A stretch of 64,000 nucleotides of DNA from Flavobacteriales bacterium (GCA_947497485.1 CANMHB010000004.1:164684-228683); one strand, 5' to 3'. Counted from the stretch's first letter, positions 1 through 9,635 are shown. Numbers and translations are program-made. The notes: generated from the letters alone by a model not told the origin.

Positions 1-2
1 AT

Positions 3-3000
3 ACTTTAACCATACGTGATTTTAACGATTGTGAACTTGTTTTGAGTAACCAAATTACACAGCCAGATGATATAGTTTTAGACGAATCGCATCAGAATAT
101 TAATTGTTTTGGAGACGCTTCTGGAACTATCGATCTCAGCGTTGCGGGTGGAATAGTCCCATATTCATTTAATTGGGATAATTCTCAAACGACAGAGGAT
201 TTAAGTTTGATTCCTGCGGGAAGTTATGAAATTATCGTAACTGATAATAATCAATGTAAAGACAGTTTAACAATTAACCTGACGGAGCCTGATGCGCCAC
301 TTAGTGTTTCAGCGATACTTACTGATGTTCGTTGCTTTGGTGAAAGCACAGGTATTATTGATTTAACTGTAATTGGTGGAACAGCTCCTTATTTTTACAA
401 TTGGGGAAATGGTATTCTTTCTGAAGATGTCAATAATTTGCCTTTTGGAACATATCAAGTTGAAATAGAAGATAGTAAGGGTTGTACAACAAGTGGAACA
501 TATACCTTAACCCAACCCAACCAACCACTTAGCACTCAAATGAGTATGATTGAGCCGTTGTGCTTTGGTGATTCAAATGGATCAGCTTCGGTTTTAGTTA
601 ATGGTGGAACTCCCGGCTATGAATATCTATGGCAAAATTTGGCAGTAACAAGTGCGATTTCAAATATTCCTCAGGGAATGTATGTCGTTGAAGTTACTGA
701 TGCGAATGATTGTATGATTTTGGATTCAATTTTTGTTACCCAACCACCAAAACTAATTGTGAATGCAGATTCTACATGGGTTAGTTGTTGGGGGTATTCA
801 GATGGTGGTGTTCAAAGTATTGCCCAGGGAGGCGTTGGTTCTTACGATTACAATTGGCTTCCTATTAATGTGGTTACTCAAAATGTAAGCTCCCTTCCGG
901 CTGGTATTTACGGAATAGAGGTAACAGATGACAACAATTGTGTTGCTTTTGACTCCACTGAAATATTGCAACCAGATTCTTTGTATGCACAAATTGAAAT
1001 CACGAATGTGCTCTGCAATGGCTTTACAACAGGGGTAATAGATGTAAATCCGATAGGGGGAACAGAACCTTATTTTGGAATTTGTGCTGGTTCCGCCGGA
1101 TTTTTGGTAGGACTAGATTGGGTGAATGGGGGTGCGGGATTATATCAATATTTCCTTTCAGATAACAATGGTTGCATTCATCCATATATTCTTGAAATAA
1201 CCCAACCAGATGCTGTTTCTGTTGCTGATCAAATCATTCCAGTTAATTGTCATGCTGGTGCAGATGGTTCAATCGATATCTCGGTAAGTGGGGGAGTTAC
1301 ACCATACGCTTATGTTTGGTCAAACAATGAAAACACAGAAGATATAGATTCCCTTATTGCAGGAACTTACACTGTTCAGATTACTGATTCAAATAATTGC
1401 GTCAATAGTTTTAGTTTTGAGGTAACTCAGCCTTTAGCACCATTAACTTTGGCTATTTCACAATTGAATGTCGCTTGTTTTGGAGATTCTTCTGGTTCAA
1501 TAAATTTGACAGTTTCAGGAGGTACACCGAATTACAATTATCAATGGACTTCAAATCAAATTTCCGAAGATATTTCAGATTTGGATACAGGTTATTACAA
1601 AGTATATGTCACGGATGCTAAAAATTGCTTGGATAGTATCTCTACTACGATTACACAACCAGCAGAACCTATTTCTATTACTGAAACACATGTTGATATC
1701 TTATGTTTTGGAGCTTCCACAGGAAGTATTGATATTGAAGTTTCGGGAGGAACACCTTCTCTACTTAATGGATATCAATATGATTGGTCAAATAGCGCTT
1801 CGATAGCTGATTTAACTTCTATATCTGCGGGTGAATATCAAGTTTTTGTCACAGATTCATTGCAATGTGTAGATTCATTGTCCATAATATTATTACAACC
1901 AGATGCTCCATTAGATATTCTTTTTGACATTACGAATGTTAAATGTTTTGGCGATACGACGGGTGCAATAACAGCAACAATCAGTGGTGGAACAGTTCCA
2001 TATACATATAATTGGTCAACTTTAGATTCTACTCTTTCTATAGATTCTTTAATTTCAGGTAATTATGAATTTTTTGTTTTGGATTCAAATAATTGTAACT
2101 ATTCAGAAATTGCTTTGGTTTCTCAACCAATCGCGCCTTTATCTGCAGTCTATGCTGAAATTCAACCTCAGTGTTTTGGATATGGAGATGGTCAATTACT
2201 ATTAACTCCCTCTGGCGGAACACCAGGTTATAGTTATCTTTGGACAACGGGTGATTCGACACAAAATTTAGATTCACTCTATACTGGAAATTACGCTGTA
2301 ACCATAACAGATACAAATAATTGTATTTTTAGCCTCGATTGTTTTCTGGGTGAACCTCCGCAACTTCAACCATCATTTGATGCCGATATTTTAGTTGGAT
2401 GCAGTCCTCTAGTAGTTAATTTCACGAATACGTCAGATGCAACCTTTGATTGTGAGTGGGAATTTGGAGATGGGGGCGAATTTGACGATTGCGAAAATGT
2501 CAATCATACATTTGAAAGCGGTGGAGTTTTTGATGTAAGTCTCACAGTTTATGATGCCAATGGTTGTTTTAATGATATAACCTATGAAGATTTCATAACT
2601 GTTTATCAAACACCTAATGCTTCTATAAATGCTGATCCATTAGTGCTTTATCCAGAGCAAGCGACTACAACAATTTTAAATAATTCCACAGATGGTGATT
2701 TTTACATTTGGAATTTAGGTGTTGGTCAGCAGAATGTTCTACAATTCGAACCAGGGCAATTTACTTATCCACTGAATTTAGCTGACACATTTTTAATTAG
2801 TTTGTTTGCCTCAACAGATGAAGGTTGCGCTGATACAGCCTATCAAATAATTCTATTTAATAACGATCCGTATTGTTATGTGCCAAATACATTTATTCCA
2901 AATAATGATTTGTTGAATGATATTTGGCATCCTGTATTTTCCAATCCAATGAATGTTAAAAATTATTTACTTCAAGTTTATAACCGCTGGGGAGAATTAG

Positions 3001-3155
3001 TTTTTGAAACAAAAGATATTTATTCAGGATGGGATGGCACAATTGATAATGGAAAAATTAATGTTCAGGATGGGACGTATGTATGGAAAATGCAATTTAC
3101 GTGGATCGATTTTCGCGTGTATAACTATAAAGGACATGTGAATCTTTTGAGATAA
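3..3155 (+). CDS. SprB-repeat surface adhesin with T9SS type B sorting domain (5' end outside window)
   Basis: The frame is open to the left edge and the first in-window residues already read as the tail of a repeat, so the true start lies upstream. About ten SprB-type repeats of roughly 80 residues are visible, each with a Cys-Phe-Gly-like opening (CFGDASG, CFGESTG, CFGDSNG, CWGYSDG and so on), a GGTxPYxYxW core and a TDxNxC ending followed by a TQP linker. A PKD-like domain (FGDGGEFDDC, nt about 2380-2610) and a C-terminal domain (nt about 2873-3152; VPNTFIPNNDLLND, YNRWGELVF, GHVNLLR) follow. In this family the last domain is the type B signal for type IX secretion, so the protein is predicted to be exported and attached to the outer surface, in adhesion or gliding. 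The fifth repeat (nt about 1010-1205) is degenerate. Exact partner or ligand is unknown. Confidence 0.9.
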   Translation, partial: TLTIRDFNDCELVLSNQITQPDDIVLDESHQNINCFGDASGTIDLSVAGGIVPYSFNWDNSQTTEDLSLIPAGSYEIIVTDNNQCKDSLTINLTEPDAPLSVSAILTDVRCFGESTGIIDLTVIGGTAPYFYNWGNGILSEDVNNLPFGTYQVEIEDSKGCTTSGTYTLTQPNQPLSTQMSMIEPLCFGDSNGSASVLVNGGTPGYEYLWQNLAVTSAISNIPQGMYVVEVTDANDCMILDSIFVTQPPKLIVNADSTWVSCWGYSDGGVQSIAQGGVGSYDYNWLPINVVTQNVSSLPAGIYGIEVTDDNNCVAFDSTEILQPDSLYAQIEITNVLCNGFTTGVIDVNPIGGTEPYFGICAGSAGFLVGLDWVNGGAGLYQYFLSDNNGCIHPYILEITQPDAVSVADQIIPVNCHAGADGSIDISVSGGVTPYAYVWSNNENTEDIDSLIAGTYTVQITDSNNCVNSFSFEVTQPLAPLTLAISQLNVACFGDSSGSINLTVSGGTPNYNYQWTSNQISEDISDLDTGYYKVYVTDAKNCLDSISTTITQPAEPISITETHVDILCFGASTGSIDIEVSGGTPSLLNGYQYDWSNSASIADLTSISAGEYQVFVTDSLQCVDSLSIILLQPDAPLDILFDITNVKCFGDTTGAITATISGGTVPYTYNWSTLDSTLSIDSLISGNYEFFVLDSNNCNYSEIALVSQPIAPLSAVYAEIQPQCFGYGDGQLLLTPSGGTPGYSYLWTTGDSTQNLDSLYTGNYAVTITDTNNCIFSLDCFLGEPPQLQPSFDADILVGCSPLVVNFTNTSDATFDCEWEFGDGGEFDDCENVNHTFESGGVFDVSLTVYDANGCFNDITYEDFITVYQTPNASINADPLVLYPEQATTTILNNSTDGDFYIWNLGVGQQNVLQFEPGQFTYPLNLADTFLISLFASTDEGCADTAYQIILFNNDPYCYVPNTFIPNNDLLNDIWHPVFSNPMNVKNYLLQVYNRWGELVFETKDIYSGWDGTIDNGKINVQDGTYVWKMQFTWIDFRVYNYKGHVNLLR

Positions 3156-3213
3156 CTTCGTTTATTACATTCCCATTTCTTTTTACTTTTATCGATATTA
3201 ATTCTTTTTGATA

Positions 3214-5676
3214 ATGAACCTGCTAAAAACCATGTTATGTATGATTTTGATGACAGGAAATATGGTGGCTCAACGTTCACTGAGTTGGGAGTTCTACAAC
3301 CCTAAAAAAAAGGTTTGGCAGAATTTTGGCTCCTATGGAAGCATTCAAGAAAAGTTGATTGAGAGCGGAGATTTGCCGAATCCATATGTTGGTTGTAATG
3401 AACAAGAATTTGATTGGATTGAAAATGAAGTTTGGCCGTTAAAAGCTTCATTCTATTTAACCGAACAAGAGCACAATTCAGACAAATTAGAACTATATTT
3501 TCCGAACATTGATTGCTATGCTGACATATTTGTTAATGGAGAAAAACTTGCAAGTGCAGATAATTTTTTTCATCCCCACGAAATAGATATTAAACAAAAT
3601 ATAGTTTGTGGTTACAACGAAATAAAACTCATTTTAACCCCACCGATTCTTCATCACAAAGAACAATACGAAAACGAAAAATTCCATTTTCCAGCACCGA
3701 ATGATCCGAATAAAATTAAAGCTGCTCCAATTACTCGAAAACCTCAGTACCAATTTGGTTGGGATTGGGCGCTAAGAATGAATACAATCGGATTAACAAA
3801 ACCAGCTGAAATTCGATTTGGAAAGGAAAATTCAATTTTAGGTTGTGTTTTCTCAACAAAGGAAATAGAGGAGAAATATGCTTGGATGACTGTTCGAATA
3901 AATCTCAAAAATCCGACAAATGAATTCCTTTTGATTTCAGAGATCTTGGGAGCAATTTCAAATGAAGATATTTCTGTCAAAAACGGAGGATTTCAACTGG
4001 ATGTAAAAATCAACAATCCAAAATTATGGTGGCCGAAAGGTTTCGGTGAACAAAATTTATATCTCGATACGTTGAGGCTTTATGATAAAAATAAAAATTT
4101 GCTTGATGAGAAAATTATTCGTTTTGGCATTCGCAAAGCAGAGCTTGTTCAGGAAAAAGACAACTGGGGAACTTCCTATCAAATCAAAGTGAATGGTCTT
4201 CCGATTTTTTGCAAAGGAGCAAATTACATTCCTCAATCCGTTTTTCCAGCTTCTGTAAAAAGTTCAGAAATAATCGAAATGATCGAACAGATGGAAGCCG
4301 CTAATTTCAATATGGTTCGCGTTTGGGGTGGGGGGTATTATCCGGATGATATTTTCTTTGAAACCTGCGATGAAAAAGGCATAATGGTTTGGCAGGATTT
4401 TATGTTTGCTTGCGCTATGTATCCTGGTGATTCCGCTTTTCTTTCATCTGTGAAAAATGAATTGAATTATCAAATTCCTCGGATTTCCAGCCACCCGAGT
4501 GTTGTTTTATTCAATGGAAATAATGAAGTGGATGTAGCTTGGAAAAATTGGGGCTTTCAGAGTCAGTATAACTTAAAGGAAGAGGATCAGAAAATTATCG
4601 AAAAAGCATACCGAGACTTGTTTCAAACTCTTATACCAAATGTGATTTCCAATTATACCAAAACAAACTATATTCATACCTCTCCATTAAGCAACTGGGG
4701 AAATGATGATTTTTACAACCATGGATCTCAACATTATTGGGGTGTTTGGCACGGAAAAGACCCTATGTCTGATTTTTCAAAAAAGATTGGAAGATTCAAC
4801 GCGGAATATGGTTTCCAAAGTTTCCCGGAGTATTCTACACTTTTGGCTTTTTCCGATATGAAAGATTGGGATTTGAATTCGATAGTTATGAAGCATCATC
4901 AAAAAAGCTACGTTGGTAACAACATGATTAAAAAACATTCGGATTTACTTTTTGGTAAAACCAATGATTTTCAGCGTTTCGTTTATTTATCTCAATTAAC
5001 ACAAGCATTTGCTGTTTCTTCGGCCGTTGCTGGTCATCGTTTGGATGCTCCTCGTTGCGCCGGGACCTTGTATTGGCAGCTGAATGATTGTTGGCCGGCT
5101 CCGACTTGGTCAAGTATTGATTTTTACGGAAATTGGAAGGCTTTGCATTACGAGATGCGTGACGATTACCGCGATGTTGCCTTGCTTTCTCAATTGACCG
5201 AAAATGGTGAAGTAATCTGGTTGAAATCGGATTTAAATCAAAAAAAGAACTTTAAAGTGAAGGTCGAAACTTATTCGTTAGATGGTAAATTATTAGAAGT
5301 TTCTGAAAATCAATTAGAATTGAATTATCAGGATAAGAAAGAAGTCTGGAATAAATCCAAAAGCAAATTTTCTAAGGATGTTCTAATTCGAATCAGCATA
5401 GATTCAACTTATTCTAGGGATTTTTTAATATTTTCAAAAAAGAATTTCGGTAAACCAAAAGTTTCGATAAAATTGGAGCGAATAAATCCTTCAAATCAAA
5501 CATTTGAGATTAAAGTGACAAATTCTGCTTTCTGTGCTGATTTTTGGCTTTACTCCATGAAACAAGGCGTCCGATTCGAACGCAATTTTATTCATTTACT
5601 GCCGGGAACACACGTTATCAAGGGTTCTTTTAAAAATGTTCCTCAGGAAGCTGACTTTGGGTTTATATTTCGATAG
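3214..5676 (+). CDS. Glycoside hydrolase family 2, beta-mannosidase-like, secreted
   Basis: An 820-residue protein with a signal peptide (MNLLKTMLCMILMTGNMVA, then QRS), so export to the periplasm or beyond is expected. The order fits GH2: jelly-roll sugar-binding domain (about 20-190), Ig-like domain (about 195-310, with LWWPKGFGEQNLY), and TIM barrel. The proposed acid/base is E438 in FNGNNE and the nucleophile E531 in NAEYGFQSFP, both typical of beta-mannosidases, as is RVWGGGYYPDD. It would release terminal beta-mannose from oligosaccharides or glycoproteins. A TTG six bases upstream could also open the frame, but ATG at 3214 gives the better signal peptide. The stop is 3 bp from the stop of the convergent radical SAM gene. 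Family confidence is high; mannose specificity is inferred from the motifs. Confidence 0.9.
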   Translation: MNLLKTMLCMILMTGNMVAQRSLSWEFYNPKKKVWQNFGSYGSIQEKLIESGDLPNPYVGCNEQEFDWIENEVWPLKASFYLTEQEHNSDKLELYFPNIDCYADIFVNGEKLASADNFFHPHEIDIKQNIVCGYNEIKLILTPPILHHKEQYENEKFHFPAPNDPNKIKAAPITRKPQYQFGWDWALRMNTIGLTKPAEIRFGKENSILGCVFSTKEIEEKYAWMTVRINLKNPTNEFLLISEILGAISNEDISVKNGGFQLDVKINNPKLWWPKGFGEQNLYLDTLRLYDKNKNLLDEKIIRFGIRKAELVQEKDNWGTSYQIKVNGLPIFCKGANYIPQSVFPASVKSSEIIEMIEQMEAANFNMVRVWGGGYYPDDIFFETCDEKGIMVWQDFMFACAMYPGDSAFLSSVKNELNYQIPRISSHPSVVLFNGNNEVDVAWKNWGFQSQYNLKEEDQKIIEKAYRDLFQTLIPNVISNYTKTNYIHTSPLSNWGNDDFYNHGSQHYWGVWHGKDPMSDFSKKIGRFNAEYGFQSFPEYSTLLAFSDMKDWDLNSIVMKHHQKSYVGNNMIKKHSDLLFGKTNDFQRFVYLSQLTQAFAVSSAVAGHRLDAPRCAGTLYWQLNDCWPAPTWSSIDFYGNWKALHYEMRDDYRDVALLSQLTENGEVIWLKSDLNQKKNFKVKVETYSLDGKLLEVSENQLELNYQDKKEVWNKSKSKFSKDVLIRISIDSTYSRDFLIFSKKNFGKPKVSIKLERINPSNQTFEIKVTNSAFCADFWLYSMKQGVRFERNFIHLLPGTHVIKGSFKNVPQEADFGFIFR

Positions 5677-5679
5677 ATT

Positions 5680-6699
5680 TCAACTCCAAACCTGAGTGCC
5701 CTCAGAACAGTTTTTACAAATATCAATTTCTTGACGGTTTTTCAGAATTGCTTGACGGAAAGCTCGGTATTTTTCTGATTTCCAAATGCTATCAAATGTA
5801 TTTTCGGTAATTGAACCTAAAACGTGTTTGGCATCTTTATCAAAACAACAAGGAACGACTTTTCCATCCCATGTAAAAACACTTCCCGACCACATGCGCC
5901 AACAGTGATTTCCTGGGTTGCCCTTGATTTTATAAGTTCCATCTTTTCGTTTGGTGTAACGCGAATATTTTTCATTTTTCGGCATCAATGGATTTCCGTT
6001 TTCAAAGTCGTAAAGTTGAGCCGTTTTAATGCGGACTTCATCAATTCCGATATCATTCGCTAACTCAAAAACTTGAGGGATTTCATGTTCATTGGGCTTA
6101 ACTGCTAGAAATTGAAAAATCAGATGAGGTGTCGTAGATTGTAATTTTCTTTTAGCCAAAACTAACTGTTTACTTGCCTCAATAACTTTCGATAAGTTTC
6201 CGTAAACGCGATATTGCTCATAGGTTTCTTGCGTTAATCCGTCAATGGAAATTATTAATCGATCCAAACCAGATTGAACAATTTCTTCGGCTTTTTTCTC
6301 GTCTATGAAATGAGCATTCGTGGAGGTTGACGTATAAATTTTCGACTGCTTTGCTTGTTTGATTAACTCTAAAAATTGCGGATGTAAAAAAGGTTCACCT
6401 TGAAAATAATAGTTGATGTAGAAAACACTTCTTTTTACTTGATTAAGCATGTTTTGATGAAGATTCAAGTCTATTTTTCCAGTAGGTCGGGTAAATTGTT
6501 TCAATCCGCTCGGACATTCCGGGCAACCCAAATTGCAAGCCGTGGTTGGTTCGATACTTAACGATGCCGGATAACCAGCAGAGATTGCTCGTTTCGAAAT
6601 TCTTGCCAAATAATAGCTGCTTCGCAAGAGGGCAAGATTCCAAATGCGAGGAAGTGTTAAGTGCTTCAGAATGCTGAGCGTATCAAAACGACTTGACAT
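5680..6699 (-). CDS. Radical SAM protein with SPASM domain
   Basis: A 339-residue enzyme. The N-terminal radical SAM domain has the 4Fe-4S cluster motif C55-x3-C59-x2-C62 (ACNLGCPEC). A C-terminal SPASM region carries further cysteines (NHCWRMW, VVPCCFD, and C328/C331 in ICKNCSEG) for auxiliary Fe-S clusters. SPASM enzymes modify peptides, proteins or cofactors by radical chemistry; the substrate cannot be told here, and no small precursor peptide gene is seen next door. The arrangement (IEPTTACNLGCPECPSG, DGLTQETYEQYR, TFDSIWKSEKY) is that of the broad uncharacterised SPASM group common in Bacteroidota. It is convergent with the beta-mannosidase gene and divergent from the phosphoribosyltransferase gene. 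Confidence 0.87.
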   Translation of the reverse strand: MSSRFDTLSILKHLTLPRIWNLALLRSSYYLARISKRAISAGYPASLSIEPTTACNLGCPECPSGLKQFTRPTGKIDLNLHQNMLNQVKRSVFYINYYFQGEPFLHPQFLELIKQAKQSKIYTSTSTNAHFIDEKKAEEIVQSGLDRLIISIDGLTQETYEQYRVYGNLSKVIEASKQLVLAKRKLQSTTPHLIFQFLAVKPNEHEIPQVFELANDIGIDEVRIKTAQLYDFENGNPLMPKNEKYSRYTKRKDGTYKIKGNPGNHCWRMWSGSVFTWDGKVVPCCFDKDAKHVLGSITENTFDSIWKSEKYRAFRQAILKNRQEIDICKNCSEGTQVWS

Positions 6700-6789
6700 A
6701 ATACGAAATTAGCTTATTTCAATTCATAAACCGATTTTTCGAAAACATTGTTGATTTCTTTAATTTGAGGATAATCTGTTTTTCTTCGG

Positions 6790-6807
6790 AAACAAATATC
6801 TTTGTTT
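6790..6807 (+). promoter_or_regulatory. Putative promoter -7 box inside an inverted repeat
   Basis: TAtcTTTG at 6797-6804 matches the Bacteroidota -7 element TAnnTTTG and lies 16 bp before the ATG at 6821. It sits in a perfect dyad of 7-bp arms (AAACAAA 6790-6796, TTTGTTT 6801-6807) with a 4-bp centre. No TTG was found at the usual 19-21 bp spacing, so the promoter call is tentative. The dyad could be an operator or chance in AT-rich DNA. Confidence 0.45.
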
Positions 6808-6820
6808 ACATTCTTAAGCT

Positions 6821-7315
6821 ATGCAAGTTATTCTAGATCATCGGCAAATCGACCAGAAAATCACACGCCTTGGACATCAAATTCTTGAAAATTGTTTTGA
6901 AGAACAGACTATTTTCATCGGAGGCATTGTTGGAAATGGTTCCATTTTGGCAAAGAAATTATCAGAAATCATCCGAGCGAATTCTAACATTGAAGTGGTC
7001 TTTTTTGAAATTGTAGTAAACAAAGAAGAACCCTGGAGTCAGCCGATTCAATTGAGTATCGATCAAAAAACGCTGAAAAAAGGCTATATCATTTTGGTTG
7101 ATGATGTTGTGAATTCAGGTAAAACAATGCAATACGCCTTGATCAAATTTTTGGAACAGGCAACGAAAGCGATTAAAACAGTTGCCCTTGTTGATCGTCA
7201 ACATCGACGTTATCCAATCAAAACAGATTTTATTGGTTTGCGTTTGTCCACAACACTCAAAGATCGTATCGAGATCGATATGAAGTCATCAGAAATGAAA
7301 GCGTATTTGGTTTAA
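6821..7315 (+). CDS. Phosphoribosyltransferase-domain protein (PyrR-like)
   Basis: A 164-residue type I phosphoribosyltransferase fold. The PRPP-binding loop is clear at residues 93-102 ([10 protein letters not shown]), preceded by hydrophobic strand YIIL. The C-terminal half ([26 protein letters not shown]) resembles PyrR-type bifunctional uracil phosphoribosyltransferase/regulators, and the length fits (PyrR is usually about 175-180). Whether it is catalytic, a regulator, or a salvage enzyme for another base is not decidable. It heads a run with murQ (17 bp gap) and the arginase-family gene. No pyrimidine biosynthesis gene lies next to it, which weakens a PyrR assignment; upp lies about 6 kb away. 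Confidence 0.8.
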   Translation: MQVILDHRQIDQKITRLGHQILENCFEEQTIFIGGIVGNGSILAKKLSEIIRANSNIEVVFFEIVVNKEEPWSQPIQLSIDQKTLKKGYIILVDDVVNSGKTMQYALIKFLEQATKAIKTVALVDRQHRRYPIKTDFIGLRLSTTLKDRIEIDMKSSEMKAYLV

Positions 7316-7332
7316 CTTTTAAATTCAAATTA

Positions 7333-8148
7333 ATGAAACGAATTACCGAGTCGAGCTCGAATTACAATGACCTTGAAAAAATGGCAACGAACGAATTGCT
7401 TCAAAACATTAATCGCGAAGATCAAACGGTTCCGCTTGCAGTTGAAAAAGAGATTCCGGCGATCGAGGCTTTTGTAGAAGCTTGTTATGAAAGAATGAAA
7501 AAGGGCGGACGTTTATTCTACATGGGAGCAGGAACCAGCGGACGACTTGGAATTGTCGATGCAAGTGAATGTCCTCCAACTTTTGGAATCGAGCATGGAG
7601 TTGTAGTTGGAATCATCGCAGGGGGAGATACGGCCATTCGTCGTGCTGTTGAATTTGCGGAAGACGATCGCGAACAAGGTTGGAAAGATTTATTAGAATA
7701 TAACATCAATTCAAACGATACTGTTGTCGGTATAGCAGCTTCAGGAACAACTCCATATGTTTTAGGTGCGCTAGAAAAAGCAAAGACGGAAGGTATTTTA
7801 ACCGGAGGAATCTCGTGTAACCCTGAATCACCTCTTGCACAATTAGCTGATTTTCCAATGACGCCTGTTGTTGGGCCAGAATTTGTGACTGGAAGCACAC
7901 GTATGAAATCGGGAACCGCACAAAAACTCGTTCTGAATATGATTTCTACTTCTTTGATGATCAAACTAGGTCGTGTGAAAGGAAATAAAATGGTCGACAT
8001 GCAATTGAGCAACAATAAGTTAGTTGATCGTGGAACACGCATGGTTGCTGATGAACTTCAAATTGAGTATGATTTAGCAGCTGATTTACTTCAGAAAAAT
8101 GGTTCTGTGCGAAAGGCGGTAGATTACTATAAAAGTTTAAATAAATGA
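7333..8148 (+). CDS. murQ: N-acetylmuramic acid 6-phosphate etherase MurQ
   Basis: A 271-residue SIS-fold enzyme that cleaves the lactyl ether of MurNAc 6-phosphate to give GlcNAc 6-phosphate and D-lactate, in cytoplasmic peptidoglycan recycling. Family signatures are present: [20 protein letters not shown] (residues 65-84) with E79 matching the catalytic acid of known MurQ proteins, then [33 protein letters not shown] and [15 protein letters not shown]. Length is slightly below the usual about 300 because the C-terminal helical tail is short. Usual partners (anmK, murP, a MurNAc kinase) are not nearby. It lies 17 bp after the phosphoribosyltransferase gene and its end overlaps the next start by 4 bp, so the three genes are probably cotranscribed. 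Confidence 0.95.
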   Translation: MKRITESSSNYNDLEKMATNELLQNINREDQTVPLAVEKEIPAIEAFVEACYERMKKGGRLFYMGAGTSGRLGIVDASECPPTFGIEHGVVVGIIAGGDTAIRRAVEFAEDDREQGWKDLLEYNINSNDTVVGIAASGTTPYVLGALEKAKTEGILTGGISCNPESPLAQLADFPMTPVVGPEFVTGSTRMKSGTAQKLVLNMISTSLMIKLGRVKGNKMVDMQLSNNKLVDRGTRMVADELQIEYDLAADLLQKNGSVRKAVDYYKSLNK

Positions 8149-9182
8149 CACAATTTGATCCAAATGGCGTTGGAATCGCTAATGGAAATATTTTTGGATT
8201 CCCATACACAGAGCAAGATGCGGATATTGTTATTATTCCGATTCCTTGGGATGCTACTGCGTCTTATGGCAAGGGAACGAGCAATGGACCGCAAGCGATC
8301 TTAGATGCTTCAACTCAGTTGGATTTTTATCACCCAGAATTGGATAAAGCATACGACACCAAAGTTTACATGGCTCCGATTTCTAACGAATGGAAGGAAA
8401 TCAACGATATATGTTGTGAAAAAGGCATGCGATACATTCATTTTTTAGAAGAAAACGGTGAAGAATTGGCTTTAGAGAAATTTAAATCGGATATCGATGA
8501 AATAAACGAAGCGCACGAGGCACTGAGGTCTAATTTAAAAGAACGAAGCCTTGAATTACTAAAAGCGGGGAAAATGGTTGCCGTTTTAGGTGGTGAACAC
8601 TCAACTCCGTTAGGATTGATTGAAGCATTGAATGATACCTATTCTGATTTCGGAATCCTACAAATTGATGCCCATGCGGATTTACGTGATGCGTACGAAG
8701 GGTTTCATCAATCGCATGCGAGCATTATGTTTAATGTTTTGAATCGTTGTGATAACATGTCGAAATTGGTTCAAGTGGGTATTCGCGATATTTCTGAGCG
8801 TGAAGTTCAGCTTTCTGATCAACACAGCCGAGTAAAAACCTTTTTTGATTGGAATTTGAAGAATGAATCCTATACAGGTAAAACATGGTCGCAGCAAGTT
8901 GAAGAAATCATCGATTCACTCCCAATAAACGTTTACATTTCTTTTGATATTGATGGTTTAAAACCGGAATTGTGTCCAAACACAGGAACGCCAGTAGCAG
9001 GTGGATTTGAACTTCAAGAAGTCAGTTATCTACTTTTTAAAGTAGTTGAATCGGGCAGAAATATTATCGGATTTGACTTAAATGAAGTTGCCCCTGGAAA
9101 CGAAGGCGATTGGGATGCGAATGTTGGTGCAAGGGCCTTATGGCAATTGGTATGTGCTGCGGGGAAAAGCTTCAATCGATAA
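8145..9182 (+). CDS. Arginase/agmatinase/formimidoylglutamase family hydrolase
   Basis: A 345-residue ureohydrolase-fold enzyme with all six Mn ligands of the family visible: H152 (GGEHST), D175, H177 and D179 (IDAHADLRD), and D268 and D270 ([13 protein letters not shown]). It should hydrolyse a guanidino or formimino substrate such as formimidoylglutamate (histidine breakdown), arginine or agmatine. Bacteroidota relatives of this length are usually called formimidoylglutamase, but no other hut gene is in the window, so the substrate is uncertain. The ATGA overlap with murQ suggests translational coupling. A repeat-filled gene-free region follows. Confidence 0.88.
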   Translation: MTQFDPNGVGIANGNIFGFPYTEQDADIVIIPIPWDATASYGKGTSNGPQAILDASTQLDFYHPELDKAYDTKVYMAPISNEWKEINDICCEKGMRYIHFLEENGEELALEKFKSDIDEINEAHEALRSNLKERSLELLKAGKMVAVLGGEHSTPLGLIEALNDTYSDFGILQIDAHADLRDAYEGFHQSHASIMFNVLNRCDNMSKLVQVGIRDISEREVQLSDQHSRVKTFFDWNLKNESYTGKTWSQQVEEIIDSLPINVYISFDIDGLKPELCPNTGTPVAGGFELQEVSYLLFKVVESGRNIIGFDLNEVAPGNEGDWDANVGARALWQLVCAAGKSFNR

Positions 9183-9240
9183 CTTTTTGGTGGATTTTTA
9201 GAACTTTAAAATTGCGAATTGCTAACGCAGAACCATTCTT

Positions 9241-9557
9241 GCTTAACTCGCAATTACTCCATTCGCAATTCTATAGTTCGCAACTCGCAATTATCCCATT
9301 CGCAATTCTATAGTTCGCAACTCGCATTCACCCCATTCGCAATTCTATAGTTCGTAACTCGCAATCACCCTATTCGCAATTCTATAGTTCGCAACTCGCA
9401 ATCACCCCATTCGCAATTCTATAGTTCGTAACTCGCAATCACCCTATTCGCAATTCTTCCGTTGGCAATTCGCAATTACCCCATTCGCAATTCTATAGTT
9501 CGTAACTCGCAATCACCCTATTCGCAATTCTTCCGTTGGCAATTCGCAACTAACACA
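9241..9557. repeat. 37-bp tandem repeat array (about eight copies) in a gene-free region
   Basis: The region between 9183 and 9635 carries no convincing gene. Within it the word ATTCGCAATT recurs at 9261, 9298, 9335, 9372, 9409, 9446, 9483 and 9520, exactly 37 bp apart each time. Two unit types exist: one continues CTATAGTTCG(C/T)AACTCGCAAT, the other CTTCCGTTGGCAATTCGCAA (copies 6 and 8). Copies 5-6 and 7-8 are a 74-bp duplication, so recent slippage or unequal exchange is likely. Inside each unit a TTCGCAA/CTCGCAA word also repeats. There are no unique spacers, so this is not CRISPR. Function is unknown; it lies just upstream of a response regulator promoter. Confidence 0.9.
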
Positions 9558-9579
9558 AAACTATTTCCCCTCAAAAATC

Positions 9580-9609
9580 TTGCACATTCAAATTCAGTTT
9601 CTATCTTTG
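9580..9609 (+). promoter_or_regulatory. Bacteroidota-type promoter for the response regulator
   Basis: TTG at 9580-9582, a 19-bp spacer, and TAtcTTTG at 9602-9609 match the Bacteroidota sigma factor consensus (TTG, 19-21 bp, TAnnTTTG). It ends 26 bp before the ATG at 9636, which supports that start over an upstream in-frame ATG inside the repeat array. Confidence 0.65.
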
Positions 9610-9635
9610 TCTTGTTTAAATTGATTCTAAATAAG

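Noticed and set aside
7518..8042. 174-codon antisense frame within murQ
   Set aside because: The composition is Pro/Ser-rich and lacks motifs; murQ on the other strand is fully supported.
9241..9557. CRISPR array
   Set aside because: The 37-bp units follow one another with no unique spacers and no cas genes are nearby.
9462..9635. N-terminal extension of the response regulator into the repeat array
   Set aside because: The added 58 residues are translated repeat DNA (RNYPIRNSIVRNSQ), while the receiver domain begins at the ATG at 9636 behind a good promoter.
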